The notes under the pieces were generated by a model. That model made no database searches. It was not told where the DNA came from and worked only from the letters and a program-made list of their open reading frames with translations. This document shows, one piece after another, positions 35,300-44,183 of a stretch of 64,000 bases of DNA (positions are counted from its first letter, which is position 1; the number at the start of each line of letters is the position of its first letter). The stretch comes from Bacteroidota bacterium (GTDB lineage: Bacteria; Bacteroidota; Bacteroidia; Bacteroidales; UBA10428). The stretch is taken from contig JAEZZA010000006.1 of assembly GCA_023442525.1 (NCBI GenBank), forward strand, positions 124,001 to 188,000, read 5' to 3'. A program made the position numbers and the translations under genes.

Positions 35300-35716
35300 C
35301 TACATCAATGCCCACTTATGTGAAGTGCAGAGGTAAACCAGATAGATAAAATAGAGAAGGTTAATTATGGCGACCAGGATATTGTATTCAACCCGTTTGG
35401 TTTTTATCTTTCTCCGTATCATGATCCCCACATTAGGCACTACGGTTGACGTAAGAAAGAACAGGAAGTGAATGTTAAACAGAGTTTCGTAGGGCTGTTC
35501 CGATTCATTGATCTGCTTCTTGCCAAAGAGTAACAGATATGTAAACACCAGGAATGACGCCAGGTAGAGCAGATATGAAATTTTCAGGAAAATGGTTGAT
35601 TTCTGACGCCGCTTATGGAACCTGAAAGGTTTGAGGATAATAATGGTGACAACCAATAATACACAGTAACCAATCAGAAAAAAAACCTGGAAAATGCCAT
35701 GAAAGAAGTTGCCCAT
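35300..35716 (-). CDS. Hypothetical integral membrane protein
   Basis: A 138-residue protein with four predicted membrane helices: about 10-29 (IFQVFFLIGYCVLLVVTIII), 43-62, 80-98 and 112-131. Short basic loops lie between them (KPFRFHKRRQKS and RRKIKTKR), consistent with an inner-membrane protein. I recognise no family or catalytic motif. It lies between repeat copy B and the rlmD gene, both of which suggest it is transcribed on its own. Its frame is intact and hydrophobic helices are regularly spaced, so it is probably a real gene. Confidence 0.65.
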   Translation of the reverse strand: MGNFFHGIFQVFFLIGYCVLLVVTIIILKPFRFHKRRQKSTIFLKISYLLYLASFLVFTYLLLFGKKQINESEQPYETLFNIHFLFFLTSTVVPNVGIMIRRKIKTKRVEYNILVAIINLLYFIYLVYLCTSHKWALM

Positions 35717-35814
35717 TGGTAGGAAAATTTAGAGTATTAGTTTTTCAGGGTTTGTGTACGACAAAATTAATATTTATCGGCTCACTTTAAACACCTTATG
35801 TAACTTTAAATACT

Positions 35815-37221
35815 TCAAATCCTTTCCAGCAAAGCTACATTTTCCACGTGGTGAGTGAAAGGGAACATATCAACAGGTTGTGAACGCGTGAGTTTATAGC
35901 CAACCGACAGCAATTCAACGTCTCTCGCCTGAGTGGCGGGGTTACAACTTACATAAACTATTCGTTGCGAAGCGGTTTTAACTATCGAAGCAATCACATC
36001 GGGATGCATTCCTGTCCTTGGGGGATCGGTGATAATCACTTCCGGATGACCATGCATGGCATAGAACTCATCATTCAACAGATCCTTTATATCGCCTGAA
36101 AAAAACCTTGTATTATGAATGTTATTCAGGGCTGCGTTGGCGATGGCATCATCAACTGCCTCCCCAACATATTCTAGTCCGATAACCTTATTGGCATTTC
36201 GCGAAAGAAACAACGCAATAGTACCCGTACCGGTGTAAAGATCATATACCGTTTCGGTCCCCGCCAGTCCTGCGAAATCCCGTACAATTGAATACAAGCG
36301 GTATGCCTGTGTACTGTTAGTCTGGAAAAAAGATTTCGGAGAAATACGAAATCTGAGATCTTCCATTTTTTCCACCAGATGATCGCTGCCTTTGTAAAGC
36401 TTTACAGTCAGATCATTCAGAGTATCATTTGCCTTTGGATTGATTACGTACATCATTGATACAATTTCCGGAAAGCGATCCGACAAAGCATCCAGCAATG
36501 GAAAGATCTTATCAGGTATATTTTGGTAAAATGAGAGGATGACCATGAATTCACCCTCCAGGTTGTTTCGGATGATCAGGTTCCGGAGAAAACCCGAATG
36601 TGTGATCAGATTGAAAAATTCCAGGTTATTCCTGATTGCGTAATCCCTTACAAAATCTCTGATCTGGTTCGAAGGGTCGGGTTGAAGATAACATTCTTCA
36701 ATGTTCAGCACTTTGTCGAATTTTCCGGGAATATGAAAGCCCAGTCCCCGCCGTTCAAGCGATTGATCATCAGAGTCAATTTCCTCCCTGGTGAGCCATC
36801 TGCTTTCGGTAAAAGTGAATTCCAGTTTATTCCGGTATCTGGTTTGATTTTCCGAAGCCAGTATGGGAAGTACGTCGCCGGGAACCGTCTTACCTATCCG
36901 GATCAGGGCATCGTTTACCTGGCGCTCTTTAAATTTTATCTGTTCTTCGTATGGCAGATGTTGCCATTTGCAACCTCCACATTCCCCAAAATGCCTGCAA
37001 AATGGTTTTGTACGATTTTCCGAGTAAGAATGAAATCTTACAGGGAATCCTTCCATAAAACGCTTCCTTTTTCGTATAACCTGCACATCCACCAGGTCGC
37101 CCGGCACGCAATTGGTGACAAATACTACAATTCCGTTATAATGCGCAATTGCTTTCCCTTCGGCTGCAAGATCAGTTATCAGAAGGTTTTCAATCAACGG
37201 TTTGGTTCCCGATCGTCCCAT
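35815..37221 (-). CDS. rlmD: 23S rRNA (uracil-5-)-methyltransferase, RlmD/RumA family
   Basis: Adds a methyl group to C5 of a 23S rRNA uracil (U1939 in E. coli) using S-adenosylmethionine. It has 468 residues. An N-terminal TRAM domain (LITDLAAEGKAIAHYNGIVV) is followed by Fe-S cluster cysteines CRHFGECGGC near 75-85 plus the one in EECYLQ, the SAM fold YDLYTGTGTIALFLS near 305-320, and the catalytic cysteine in VYVSCNPATQARD near 425. Some family members target tRNA (RlmD versus TrmA-like or RlmCD), so the exact site is not certain. A minus-strand TATCTTTG box lies at 37238-37245. Confidence 0.88.
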   Translation of the reverse strand: MGRSGTKPLIENLLITDLAAEGKAIAHYNGIVVFVTNCVPGDLVDVQVIRKRKRFMEGFPVRFHSYSENRTKPFCRHFGECGGCKWQHLPYEEQIKFKERQVNDALIRIGKTVPGDVLPILASENQTRYRNKLEFTFTESRWLTREEIDSDDQSLERRGLGFHIPGKFDKVLNIEECYLQPDPSNQIRDFVRDYAIRNNLEFFNLITHSGFLRNLIIRNNLEGEFMVILSFYQNIPDKIFPLLDALSDRFPEIVSMMYVINPKANDTLNDLTVKLYKGSDHLVEKMEDLRFRISPKSFFQTNSTQAYRLYSIVRDFAGLAGTETVYDLYTGTGTIALFLSRNANKVIGLEYVGEAVDDAIANAALNNIHNTRFFSGDIKDLLNDEFYAMHGHPEVIITDPPRTGMHPDVIASIVKTASQRIVYVSCNPATQARDVELLSVGYKLTRSQPVDMFPFTHHVENVALLERI

Positions 37222-37237
37222 ATATTAATTTGGAGGT

Positions 37238-37245
37238 CAAAGATA
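37238..37245 (-). promoter_or_regulatory. -7 box upstream of rlmD
   Basis: Minus strand reads TATCTTTG, an exact TAnnTTTG match 16 bp before the ATG. No TTTG at the standard distance. Confidence 0.4.
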
Positions 37246-37310
37246 ATAGTATGTAGCCCAAATTTTGTATTTTTTCTTAACTTCAAACCCTGATCTCAAC
37301 TAAAATAACC

Positions 37311-38159
37311 ATGAAAACCTACATCGCTGTTTTTTTAATGGTTTTTGCTCTTCTCGCATCATGCAAAAACTTTGAAACCAAAATAATCCCCACCACAAAA
37401 AGAAATGCGGGGAAGGACAGTATAGTTGATCCAAACGCCGAACGCGTGATCAAGGAATATTTCAGCAACGGAAAGGTAAAGACTGAGATTGCAGTAAAAG
37501 GAAATTTAAGACACGGACTCACCAAAAACTACGACCGTTATGGCAACCTCCTTTCACAGGTTACATACGTTAATAATGTGAAAGAAGGTATGGCAACCAA
37601 TTTTTATGAAAAATCGGGAAAAATAAACTCAACGCTGATCTATGAAAACGGAATCAAGGAAGGCGATGAGATTTGGTACTGGGAAAGCGGCCGGCCCTAC
37701 AGGGTTACGCCCTATGTAAAGGGGTATGCCAATGGAATTCAGAAGTACTATTATGAAGACGGCAAACTTAAGGCCGAGGTGCCCTGGAAGAACGGAAAGG
37801 CCGGAGTAGGAATAAAGGAATACAATGGTGATGGTTCATTGGTAACCGGTTATCCGCAACTTAAAATCAAGCAGAACGATTACATGAAACAGGCCAATAA
37901 AGTTATTCTTACCATCGAGATGTCGGATCCGAGTGTTTCTGCGAAATTTTACAGAGGCCCGCTGTTGGAGGGCAAATATCTTACGGATAAACTGCTCGAA
38001 CTTGCAATTCAAAACGGTATTTCGCAGGTCGATTTTAATGTTGCACCCGGAGCCTCGCTTAACGAAAAAGTCACAATTACAGCAAACGTGAAGACCAAAT
38101 TCGGATACCCGCTTATACTAACCAAAACATATCTGGTAAACGCAACAAACAACAATTAG
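37311..38159 (+). CDS. MORN/YwqK-like repeat lipoprotein
   Basis: A 282-residue lipoprotein with lipobox LLASC (C18). Residues about 55-175 contain MORN-type repeats of the YwqK kind, each near 20-24 residues with a (Y/F)-x-N/D-G-K-x-(K/E) core: YFSNGKVKTEIAV, YDRYGNLLSQVTY, YEKSGKINSTLIY, YYEDGKLKAEVPW. The C-terminal 90 residues are a beta-rich domain with no repeats (VILTIEMSDPSVSAKF...). YwqK family names in databases mention antitoxins, but the lipoprotein signal argues for an envelope role. It lies 6 nt before gldF and may belong to that unit. Confidence 0.75.
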   Translation: MKTYIAVFLMVFALLASCKNFETKIIPTTKRNAGKDSIVDPNAERVIKEYFSNGKVKTEIAVKGNLRHGLTKNYDRYGNLLSQVTYVNNVKEGMATNFYEKSGKINSTLIYENGIKEGDEIWYWESGRPYRVTPYVKGYANGIQKYYYEDGKLKAEVPWKNGKAGVGIKEYNGDGSLVTGYPQLKIKQNDYMKQANKVILTIEMSDPSVSAKFYRGPLLEGKYLTDKLLELAIQNGISQVDFNVAPGASLNEKVTITANVKTKFGYPLILTKTYLVNATNNN

Positions 38160-38164
38160 GAAGC

Positions 38165-38893
38165 ATGTATTCGCTGTTTATCAAGGAAATAAAAAGTTTT
38201 TTCAATTCGCTTACAGGTTATATTGTAATTGTAGTTTTTCTTCTGATCAACAGCCTTTTCATGTGGGTCTTCGAGGGACCATATAATATTCCCGAAGGAG
38301 GATATGCCACCATTGATACGTTGTTTATCATAGCCCCATGGGTATTCCTCATGCTGATCCCGGCCATTACCATGCGCAGTTTTGCAGAAGAAAGAAAATC
38401 AGGAACACTTGAACTTCTTCTTACACGTCCCCTGTCGGTTGATCGCATTGTACTTGCCAAATACCTGGCTTCGGTAGTTCTGATTGTTCTGTCGCTTATC
38501 CCCACGCTTGTATATTACTATTCAGTTATCCGTCTGGGCAATCCCCAGGGAAATATCGATCATGGCGGCACCTGGGGATCGTATGCGGGACTCCTGCTGC
38601 TGGCCTGTGCTTACGCGGCCATTGGGATCTTTTGTTCTACCCTTACCGATAACCTGGTGATATCATATTTGCTGGCAGCTTTAATTTGCCTGGTTTTCTG
38701 TTATGGATTCGGTCAGGCCGGCGTTCTTTTTGCGACGGGACATACCGGCAGTGTAATTCAATCGCTCGGAATTGCCGATCATTATGAATCGATGAGCCGG
38801 GGGGTAATCGATACCCGCGATCTTGTATATTTTATGGCTCTCACGGGTATTTTCCTATTTTCGGCCATTGCTGTCATCGAGTCTAAAAAATAA
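38165..38893 (+). CDS. gldF: ABC-2 permease, gliding-motility protein GldF
   Basis: A 242-residue permease of the ABC-2 type with six predicted membrane helices. The family-conserved features FIKEIKSFFNSLTGYIVI at the N-terminus, the MRSFAEERKSGTLELLLTRPLS coupling loop, and IESKK at the end match GldF. With GldG, and the ATPase GldA encoded elsewhere, it forms an ABC transporter required for gliding in Flavobacterium. It is also conserved in non-gliding relatives. It is separated by 5-6 nt from both neighbours, so it is in one transcript with gldG. Confidence 0.88.
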   Translation: MYSLFIKEIKSFFNSLTGYIVIVVFLLINSLFMWVFEGPYNIPEGGYATIDTLFIIAPWVFLMLIPAITMRSFAEERKSGTLELLLTRPLSVDRIVLAKYLASVVLIVLSLIPTLVYYYSVIRLGNPQGNIDHGGTWGSYAGLLLLACAYAAIGIFCSTLTDNLVISYLLAALICLVFCYGFGQAGVLFATGHTGSVIQSLGIADHYESMSRGVIDTRDLVYFMALTGIFLFSAIAVIESKK

Positions 38894-38898
38894 CGGGA

Positions 38899-40602
38899 AT
38901 GGGAATGCACATGAATAAGTCTAATTCATATATAAAACTACTCCTGCGGATTTGTGCTATAATTATTGTAGCAATTGTTTTATCCATATTTCATTACCGT
39001 TTCGACCTGACGTCTGAAAAGAGATATACACTGTCGGAATATACGCGTCAGACGCTCAGGCAACTTGACCAGCCGGTTTCATTAAAGATCTATCTTGAGG
39101 GAGATCTTAATATCCCGTTTCATAAAATGCAGCAACGGCTTAAGGAAACGCTGGGTGAATTCAGGGTTTATGCCGGCAGGAATTTTACATGGGAATTTAT
39201 TAATCCTTTTAAAGGCAAGGACCGTAAGGCTACTGATGATTTCCTGAATGAGTTGCTGTCCAGGGGTCTCAGGCCTACAAACATCATCGATCGTGATAAG
39301 GAAGGCGGAACGGCTGAAAAGCTGATTATCCCCGGAGGCATTTTTACTTTTGGTGAGAATGAAGTTCCGGTGAATTTTCTGAAGAACAACCCGGCGGCAA
39401 CTGCAGAAGAGAACATCAACACTTCCATGGAGTCGTTTGAATATGAGCTGATGAGGATTATCAGTTCTTTCACTGCCGACAGTGCCGAAAAGGTAGCATT
39501 TATTGAAGGTCATGGGGAGTTTAACGAATTTCAGGTTGCCGACATGAGTGATGAACTGAGATGGAATTTCCAGGTCGACCGTGGTCGCATTAACGGAATT
39601 CCCGGAGTGCTCGATGAATATAAAGCAGTGATCATTGCCGGTCCCGGTAGAGCATTTTCGGAACAGGACAAGTTTGTCATCGACCAGTATATTATGAATG
39701 GAGGGAAAGTGCTGTGGTTTATCGATATGGTAAATGCATCACTGGATAGTATTGCATCAGGCAATGCCTTTCTGTCGATGATAAAAGCTTTGAACCTGGA
39801 GGATCTTCTTTTCAGGTATGGCGTACGCATTAACCCCGTACTGATTCAGGATATCCAGTGTGCATCTGTTCCCGTAAATGTTGCGCTTGCGGGGAATGCT
39901 CCCGATTTCAGGCCGGCCCCCTGGCTGTATTCGCCGTTACTTACCCCTCCTTCACAAAATCCGGTTACGCGCAACCTCAACCTGATCAAGGCAGAATTCG
40001 CTGGATTTATTGACACCATTGAAGCCCGGAGCAATATCAGGAAAACCGCCTTGTTAAAAACATCGCAATATACACGGATTATTGCTGCCCCGGTGTTGTT
40101 AAGTCTGGACGAAGTGAGGCTGACACCCGACGAGAAGGCTTTCAACCGTTCGTTCCTGCCGGTGGCAGTTCTCCTTGAAGGCAATTTCGAATCGGCATTC
40201 CGGAACCGGATGTTATCCGGGTTGTTCCCCGATTCGGTGCCTCAGTTAATAGAAAGCGGCCGTTCTTCCATGCTTGTTGTTGCGGATGCCGATATAATCC
40301 GTAACGAAATCAGGCCAACTCCACAGGGTGTGCAGTATCTTCCTCTCGGGTTTGACAGATTTACATCCCAAACATACGGTAACAAGGAATTCATAGTAAA
40401 TGCAATACAATATATGACTGGTCATACCGGTCTTATTGAACTCAGATCGCGTGAACTAACCCTGCGGCTTCTCGATAAGTCGAAGCTTAAAACTCAACGT
40501 AACCGATGGGTATTAATAAATATGGCAGTCCCTCCCCTGCTGGTCATCCTGGCTGGATTGATCTACTCCTGGTTACGCCGCAGAAAGTTCCTGGCTGTTT
40601 AA
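38899..40602 (+). CDS. gldG: Gliding-motility-associated ABC transporter substrate-binding protein GldG
   Basis: A 567-residue protein anchored by an N-terminal helix (LLLRICAIIIVAIVLSIFHY) and a C-terminal one (MAVPPLLVILAGLIYSWL). The large extracytoplasmic region has the GldG features FDLTSEKRYTLSEYTRQTL, the IEGHGEFNE segment near residue 200, and GGKVLWFIDMV near 270. Partner of GldF. The first codons contain several ATGs (38899, 38905, 38911), and the true start could be any of them. No gldA gene is near. A noncoding stretch of about 137 bp separates it from dnaN. Confidence 0.88.
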   Translation: MGMHMNKSNSYIKLLLRICAIIIVAIVLSIFHYRFDLTSEKRYTLSEYTRQTLRQLDQPVSLKIYLEGDLNIPFHKMQQRLKETLGEFRVYAGRNFTWEFINPFKGKDRKATDDFLNELLSRGLRPTNIIDRDKEGGTAEKLIIPGGIFTFGENEVPVNFLKNNPAATAEENINTSMESFEYELMRIISSFTADSAEKVAFIEGHGEFNEFQVADMSDELRWNFQVDRGRINGIPGVLDEYKAVIIAGPGRAFSEQDKFVIDQYIMNGGKVLWFIDMVNASLDSIASGNAFLSMIKALNLEDLLFRYGVRINPVLIQDIQCASVPVNVALAGNAPDFRPAPWLYSPLLTPPSQNPVTRNLNLIKAEFAGFIDTIEARSNIRKTALLKTSQYTRIIAAPVLLSLDEVRLTPDEKAFNRSFLPVAVLLEGNFESAFRNRMLSGLFPDSVPQLIESGRSSMLVVADADIIRNEIRPTPQGVQYLPLGFDRFTSQTYGNKEFIVNAIQYMTGHTGLIELRSRELTLRLLDKSKLKTQRNRWVLINMAVPPLLVILAGLIYSWLRRRKFLAV

Positions 40603-40739
40603 TTCCTGTCAGTTGTTTTTGGAAAAAAAATGGTGAAGGCATTTCAGCACAATCCTTTTTTTTCGTAATATTGGTACCCTTATAAAATCCGGTAATTTTC
40701 AGTAGAATTGCGTTTTATTAATAGTTAAATATAATATAC

Positions 40740-41870
40740 ATGAAATTCGTTGTATCAAGCATGGATTTGCTCAATCACCTTCAGGCACTCAGCCGGGTGA
40801 TCAGTTCAAAAAATACATTACCCATTCTCGATAATTACCTGTTCAGGCTCGACGGGAAAGTACTTGAAATAACTGCCTCGGACCTGGAGACCACAATGTT
40901 GACAACGATGGAAATTGAGAACTCGGATGGTAGCGGCTTAATTGCCATTCCTGCAAAACTCCTCACCGATTCGCTTCGCGAGTTTCCCGATCAACCGTTG
41001 ACATTTACCATTAACACCGACACCTTTGCTGTTAATATAAGCTCGGAGAACGGACAATTTTCTGTAATGGGTCTGCAAGGGGAAGATTTCCCACAGTTAC
41101 CGAAAATAAAGGCCGAAAGAAGTGTGTCGCTTAAATTATCTTCTGCAGCACTGGTAAGCGGAATCAACAGCACTCTATTTGCCACGGCCGACGACGAACT
41201 GCGTCCGGTAATGAACGGCGTATTCATTGAACTGAGTCCCAAGGATATCACATTTGTTGCTTCCGATGCCCATAAACTCGTAAGGTATCGCCGCGATGAT
41301 GTAAGCGCCGATGCAACAGCATCATTCATCCTGCCTAAAAAACCGGCTTCGCTTCTTAAGAACCTGCTGGCTAAAGGCAACGAAGAAGTAAGTCTCGAAT
41401 TCGATGATAAGAACGCCTTCATATCCATGCCATCGTATAAGATTGTATGCCGGCTGGTTGAAGGGAATTATCCAAGTTATAATTCCGTAATCCCCAATAA
41501 TAATCCCAATAAACTGCTGATCGACAGAGTGAAACTGCTTAATACGGCACGAAGGGTTTCCGTATTCTCTAACCAGGCCAGCAATCTTATTCGTCTCTCA
41601 CTTAAGGGGAACAGACTTACGGTTTCGGCACAGGATATTGATTTTGCCACATCGGCCGTTGAAGAACTGGCCTGCCAGTATAACGGTGATGAGCTGGAGA
41701 TCGGGTTCAAATCTACCTTTATGGTTGAAATCCTGAGTAACATACAATCGTCTGATGTATCAATTGAGCTGTCCGATGCTTCACGTGCCGGTTTGTTCAT
41801 CCCGTTCAACAAGGAGAATGAGCATGAAGATGTGCTGATGCTTCTGATGCCTATGATGATCAACGCGTAA
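40740..41870 (+). CDS. dnaN: DNA polymerase III sliding clamp (beta subunit)
   Basis: Forms the ring that tethers DNA polymerase III to DNA. At 376 residues it is a normal length, starting MKFVVSSMDLLNHLQALSRV. It has the three clamp domains and conserved stretches VFIELSPKDITFVASDAHKL and the C-terminal ending LMLLMPMMINA (the usual P-x-R or M-x-R end is replaced by MINA). Clamp loader and dnaA are not nearby. It is followed after 8 nt by a DnaQ-like exonuclease gene, a pairing that could place a proofreader next to its clamp. Confidence 0.96.
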   Translation: MKFVVSSMDLLNHLQALSRVISSKNTLPILDNYLFRLDGKVLEITASDLETTMLTTMEIENSDGSGLIAIPAKLLTDSLREFPDQPLTFTINTDTFAVNISSENGQFSVMGLQGEDFPQLPKIKAERSVSLKLSSAALVSGINSTLFATADDELRPVMNGVFIELSPKDITFVASDAHKLVRYRRDDVSADATASFILPKKPASLLKNLLAKGNEEVSLEFDDKNAFISMPSYKIVCRLVEGNYPSYNSVIPNNNPNKLLIDRVKLLNTARRVSVFSNQASNLIRLSLKGNRLTVSAQDIDFATSAVEELACQYNGDELEIGFKSTFMVEILSNIQSSDVSIELSDASRAGLFIPFNKENEHEDVLMLLMPMMINA

Positions 41871-41878
41871 CAATTATA

Positions 41879-42649
41879 ATGAAACTCAATCTCAGAAATC
41901 CACTGGTCTTTTTTGATCTGGAAACTACCGGAATTGATGTTGCCAATGATCGGATTGTTGAGATATCCTATCTGAAGGTATTTCCCAACGGCGACGAGGA
42001 ATCGCGTACCATGAAGGTGAATCCCTGCATGCCCATTCCTCCTAAAGCCACTGCTATACATGGAATTACCGATGATGATGTTAAAAACGCACCCAAATTC
42101 AGCGAAATAGCCAAACTGCTGGCCAATACTTTCGAAGGCTGCGATTTCGCCGGCTATAATTCAAATAAATTCGATCTGCCCCTGCTGGCCGAAGAGTTTT
42201 TAAGGGCCGGGACCGACTTCGATCTGAAAAAGAGGAAATTCGTTGACATCCAGGTGATTTTCCACAAGAAAGAACAAAGAACACTGAGTGCGGCTTATAA
42301 GTTTTATTGCAATAAGGATCTGATAAATGCACATTCGGCCGAAGCCGATACCCATGCTACCTATGAGATCCTTAAAGCACAACTCGACCGTTATTCCGAT
42401 CTTCCCAATGATGTTGACGAACTTTCAAAATTCTCATCACAGAATCAGAATGTAGACTTCCTGGGCCGCATTATTTACAACGAAGACGGTCATGAAGTAT
42501 TCAATTTCGGTAAATATAAAGGACAGCTGGTTGAAGAGATACTCAAAAAAGATACAGGTTATTACAGCTGGATGATGAATGGCCAGTTTCCTCTTCACAC
42601 CAAGAATGTGTTGACTGCCATTAAACTCCGGGGCGCTTTTAAAAAATGA
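41879..42649 (+). CDS. DnaQ-like 3'-5' exonuclease
   Basis: A 256-residue DEDDh exonuclease. Motif I FFDLETTG has D13 and E15, motif II is FAGYNSNKFDLPLL near 88-98, and motif III is HSAEADTHATYEI near 155-165. The C-terminal 50 residues carry the NFGKYKGQLVEEILKKDTGYY-W segment typical of exonuclease X or DUF3820-type tails. It could proofread for DNA polymerase or act in repair. The gene is 8 nt after dnaN and overlaps the next start by 4 nt (ATGA), so it is translationally linked to both. Confidence 0.87.
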   Translation: MKLNLRNPLVFFDLETTGIDVANDRIVEISYLKVFPNGDEESRTMKVNPCMPIPPKATAIHGITDDDVKNAPKFSEIAKLLANTFEGCDFAGYNSNKFDLPLLAEEFLRAGTDFDLKKRKFVDIQVIFHKKEQRTLSAAYKFYCNKDLINAHSAEADTHATYEILKAQLDRYSDLPNDVDELSKFSSQNQNVDFLGRIIYNEDGHEVFNFGKYKGQLVEEILKKDTGYYSWMMNGQFPLHTKNVLTAIKLRGAFKK

Positions 42650-43257
42650 AAATTATCTGTATTGGTCGGAATTACCTGGAACACGCACGGGAACTAAACA
42701 ATCCGGTTCCGGAATCGCCGGTGTTTTTCATGAAACCCGATTCTGCATTACTGATCAATAATAAACCATTCTTTTACCCGGCTTTTTCAAACCAGATCCA
42801 CTATGAAGCCGAAATCGTTCTTAAGATTTGCAGGCTCGGAAAAAGTATTGCAGAGCGTTTTGCTCACCGCTATTATGATTCCATAACCGTAGGAATTGAT
42901 TTTACAGCAAGAGATCTGCAGGATAAGTGTAAAAAAGCAGGCCATCCCTGGGAAATTGCAAAAGCATTTGATCAGTCGGCTGTGCTCAATGAATTCATAC
43001 CTATCGAATCGGTGCCTGACAGGAATTCGATAAATTTCAAGCTTGATATAAACGGAAAGACAGTTCAGAATGGCAATACCAGTGAAATGATCTTTTCTTT
43101 CGACCGGATCATTTCGTATGTGTCCACATTTATAACCCTGAAAACGGGCGACCTGATATTTACCGGTACTCCGGCTGGTGTTGGTCCGGTACAGAAGGAA
43201 GATCGTCTCACAGCCTCCGTTGAAGGAAAGGTTTTGCTTGATTTTTACATAAAATGA
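42646..43257 (+). CDS. Fumarylacetoacetate hydrolase-family protein
   Basis: A 203-residue FAH-fold hydrolase or isomerase. The metal ligands are visible as the paired glutamates in QIHYEAEIVLKI near 49-59 and the aspartate in TVGIDFTARDLQDK near 80. The end GDLIFTGTPAGVGPVQ is strongly conserved. Members act on acylpyruvates or oxaloacetate, or decarboxylate related diacids, and the short form is often an acylpyruvase or oxaloacetate tautomerase. The substrate is not readable from the sequence. The start overlaps the exonuclease stop. Confidence 0.88.
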   Translation: MKIICIGRNYLEHARELNNPVPESPVFFMKPDSALLINNKPFFYPAFSNQIHYEAEIVLKICRLGKSIAERFAHRYYDSITVGIDFTARDLQDKCKKAGHPWEIAKAFDQSAVLNEFIPIESVPDRNSINFKLDINGKTVQNGNTSEMIFSFDRIISYVSTFITLKTGDLIFTGTPAGVGPVQKEDRLTASVEGKVLLDFYIK

Positions 43258-43279
43258 TCATTAATTGTTAATAATAGTT

Positions 43280-43287
43280 TAGGTTTG
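43280..43287 (+). promoter_or_regulatory. -7 box upstream of yicC
   Basis: TAGGTTTG matches TAnnTTTG and lies 18 bp before the yicC ATG. No TTTG at the expected -33 position. It may let the yicC-gmk-nadD run be transcribed independently of dnaN. Confidence 0.45.
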
Positions 43288-43305
43288 CAGGAGAACGACT
43301 GAAGT

Positions 43306-44181
43306 ATGATTTTATCGATGACCGGATATGGCAAAGCTACTTGCGATTTTAAAGATAAAACGGCCACATTCGAAATAAAAACTCTCAACAGTAAACAATT
43401 TGACCTGTATTTAAGGGTACCCAACGGGTATCGCGAGAATGAAATGGAATTCAGAAATGAACTGGCCAACCGGATCCGAAGAGGTAAGGTTGAAGTAATT
43501 CTCACAATTGAATATCACGATGGCAAGCAGGCTGCCCAACTCAACGCAGATGTAATCAAAGATTATTACAACCAGCTCAAAACGATAACAGGCGAACTCG
43601 AAGTCCCGCTGAACGAACCATTGATACAGTCGATCCTGCGTTTACCCGAGGCATTGAATTCCGATAAACACTTCGTTGATCCGGAAGAAACTGAAATATT
43701 GCTCCGGACATTGAGAACTGCTGCCGAAGAGCTTGACAAGTTTCGTATCGAAGAAGGATCTGCACTGTCAACTGATGTTCTCGGCAGAATCAGGCTGATC
43801 GAATCGTACCTCGATCAAATAGGTCCTTTTGAAAAAGAGCGAATGGAACTGGTACGTAATAAACTCATGTCGATGTTGTCGGAATATGTTCCCAGGGAAA
43901 GTGTCGACATGAACCGGTTTGAGCAGGAACTGATCTACTACCTCGAGAAACTCGACATATCCGAAGAAAAGACACGTCTTCGCCATCATTGTGAATACTT
44001 TCGGCAGGTAATGGAAGAATCCGACCAGGTAGGCCGAAAACTGGGATTTGTAGCCCAGGAAATTGGCCGGGAGATTAACACCATCGGATCGAAAGCCAAT
44101 CATTCAGGAATCCAGAAGATTGTCGTCCTCATGAAAGATGAGCTCGAGAAGATAAAGGAACAATTACTGAACGTACTTTAA
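43306..44181 (+). CDS. YicC/YloC-family RNase or RNase adaptor
   Basis: A 291-residue protein starting MILSMTGYGKATCDFKDKTATFEIKTLNSK, the family signature, with the DUF1732 C-terminal half ending NTIGSKANHSGIQKIVVLMKDELEKIKEQLLNVL. YicC-family proteins are endoribonucleases or modulators of small-RNA decay in E. coli. It is 2 nt upstream of gmk and in the common yicC-gmk order found in many bacteria. Confidence 0.93.
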   Translation: MILSMTGYGKATCDFKDKTATFEIKTLNSKQFDLYLRVPNGYRENEMEFRNELANRIRRGKVEVILTIEYHDGKQAAQLNADVIKDYYNQLKTITGELEVPLNEPLIQSILRLPEALNSDKHFVDPEETEILLRTLRTAAEELDKFRIEEGSALSTDVLGRIRLIESYLDQIGPFEKERMELVRNKLMSMLSEYVPRESVDMNRFEQELIYYLEKLDISEEKTRLRHHCEYFRQVMEESDQVGRKLGFVAQEIGREINTIGSKANHSGIQKIVVLMKDELEKIKEQLLNVL

Positions 44182-44183
44182 TT

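Noticed and set aside
36598..37293. A 231-codon plus-strand frame opposite rlmD
   Set aside because: It is antisense to a protein with intact catalytic and Fe-S motifs. Its own translation has no recognisable domain.
37311..38159. Toxin-antitoxin system based on the YwqK name
   Set aside because: No toxin gene adjoins it. The protein has a lipoprotein signal and lies beside gldFG, so the name reflects repeat similarity only.
40603..40739. Replication origin near dnaN or rpmH
   Set aside because: dnaN and rpmH can mark oriC, but they lie 30 kb apart, dnaA is absent, and I see no DnaA-box cluster in the gap before dnaN or near rpmH.
41477..42061. A 194-codon minus-strand frame across the dnaN/exonuclease junction
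   Set aside because: It would require reading opposite two conserved proteins and contains no motif.
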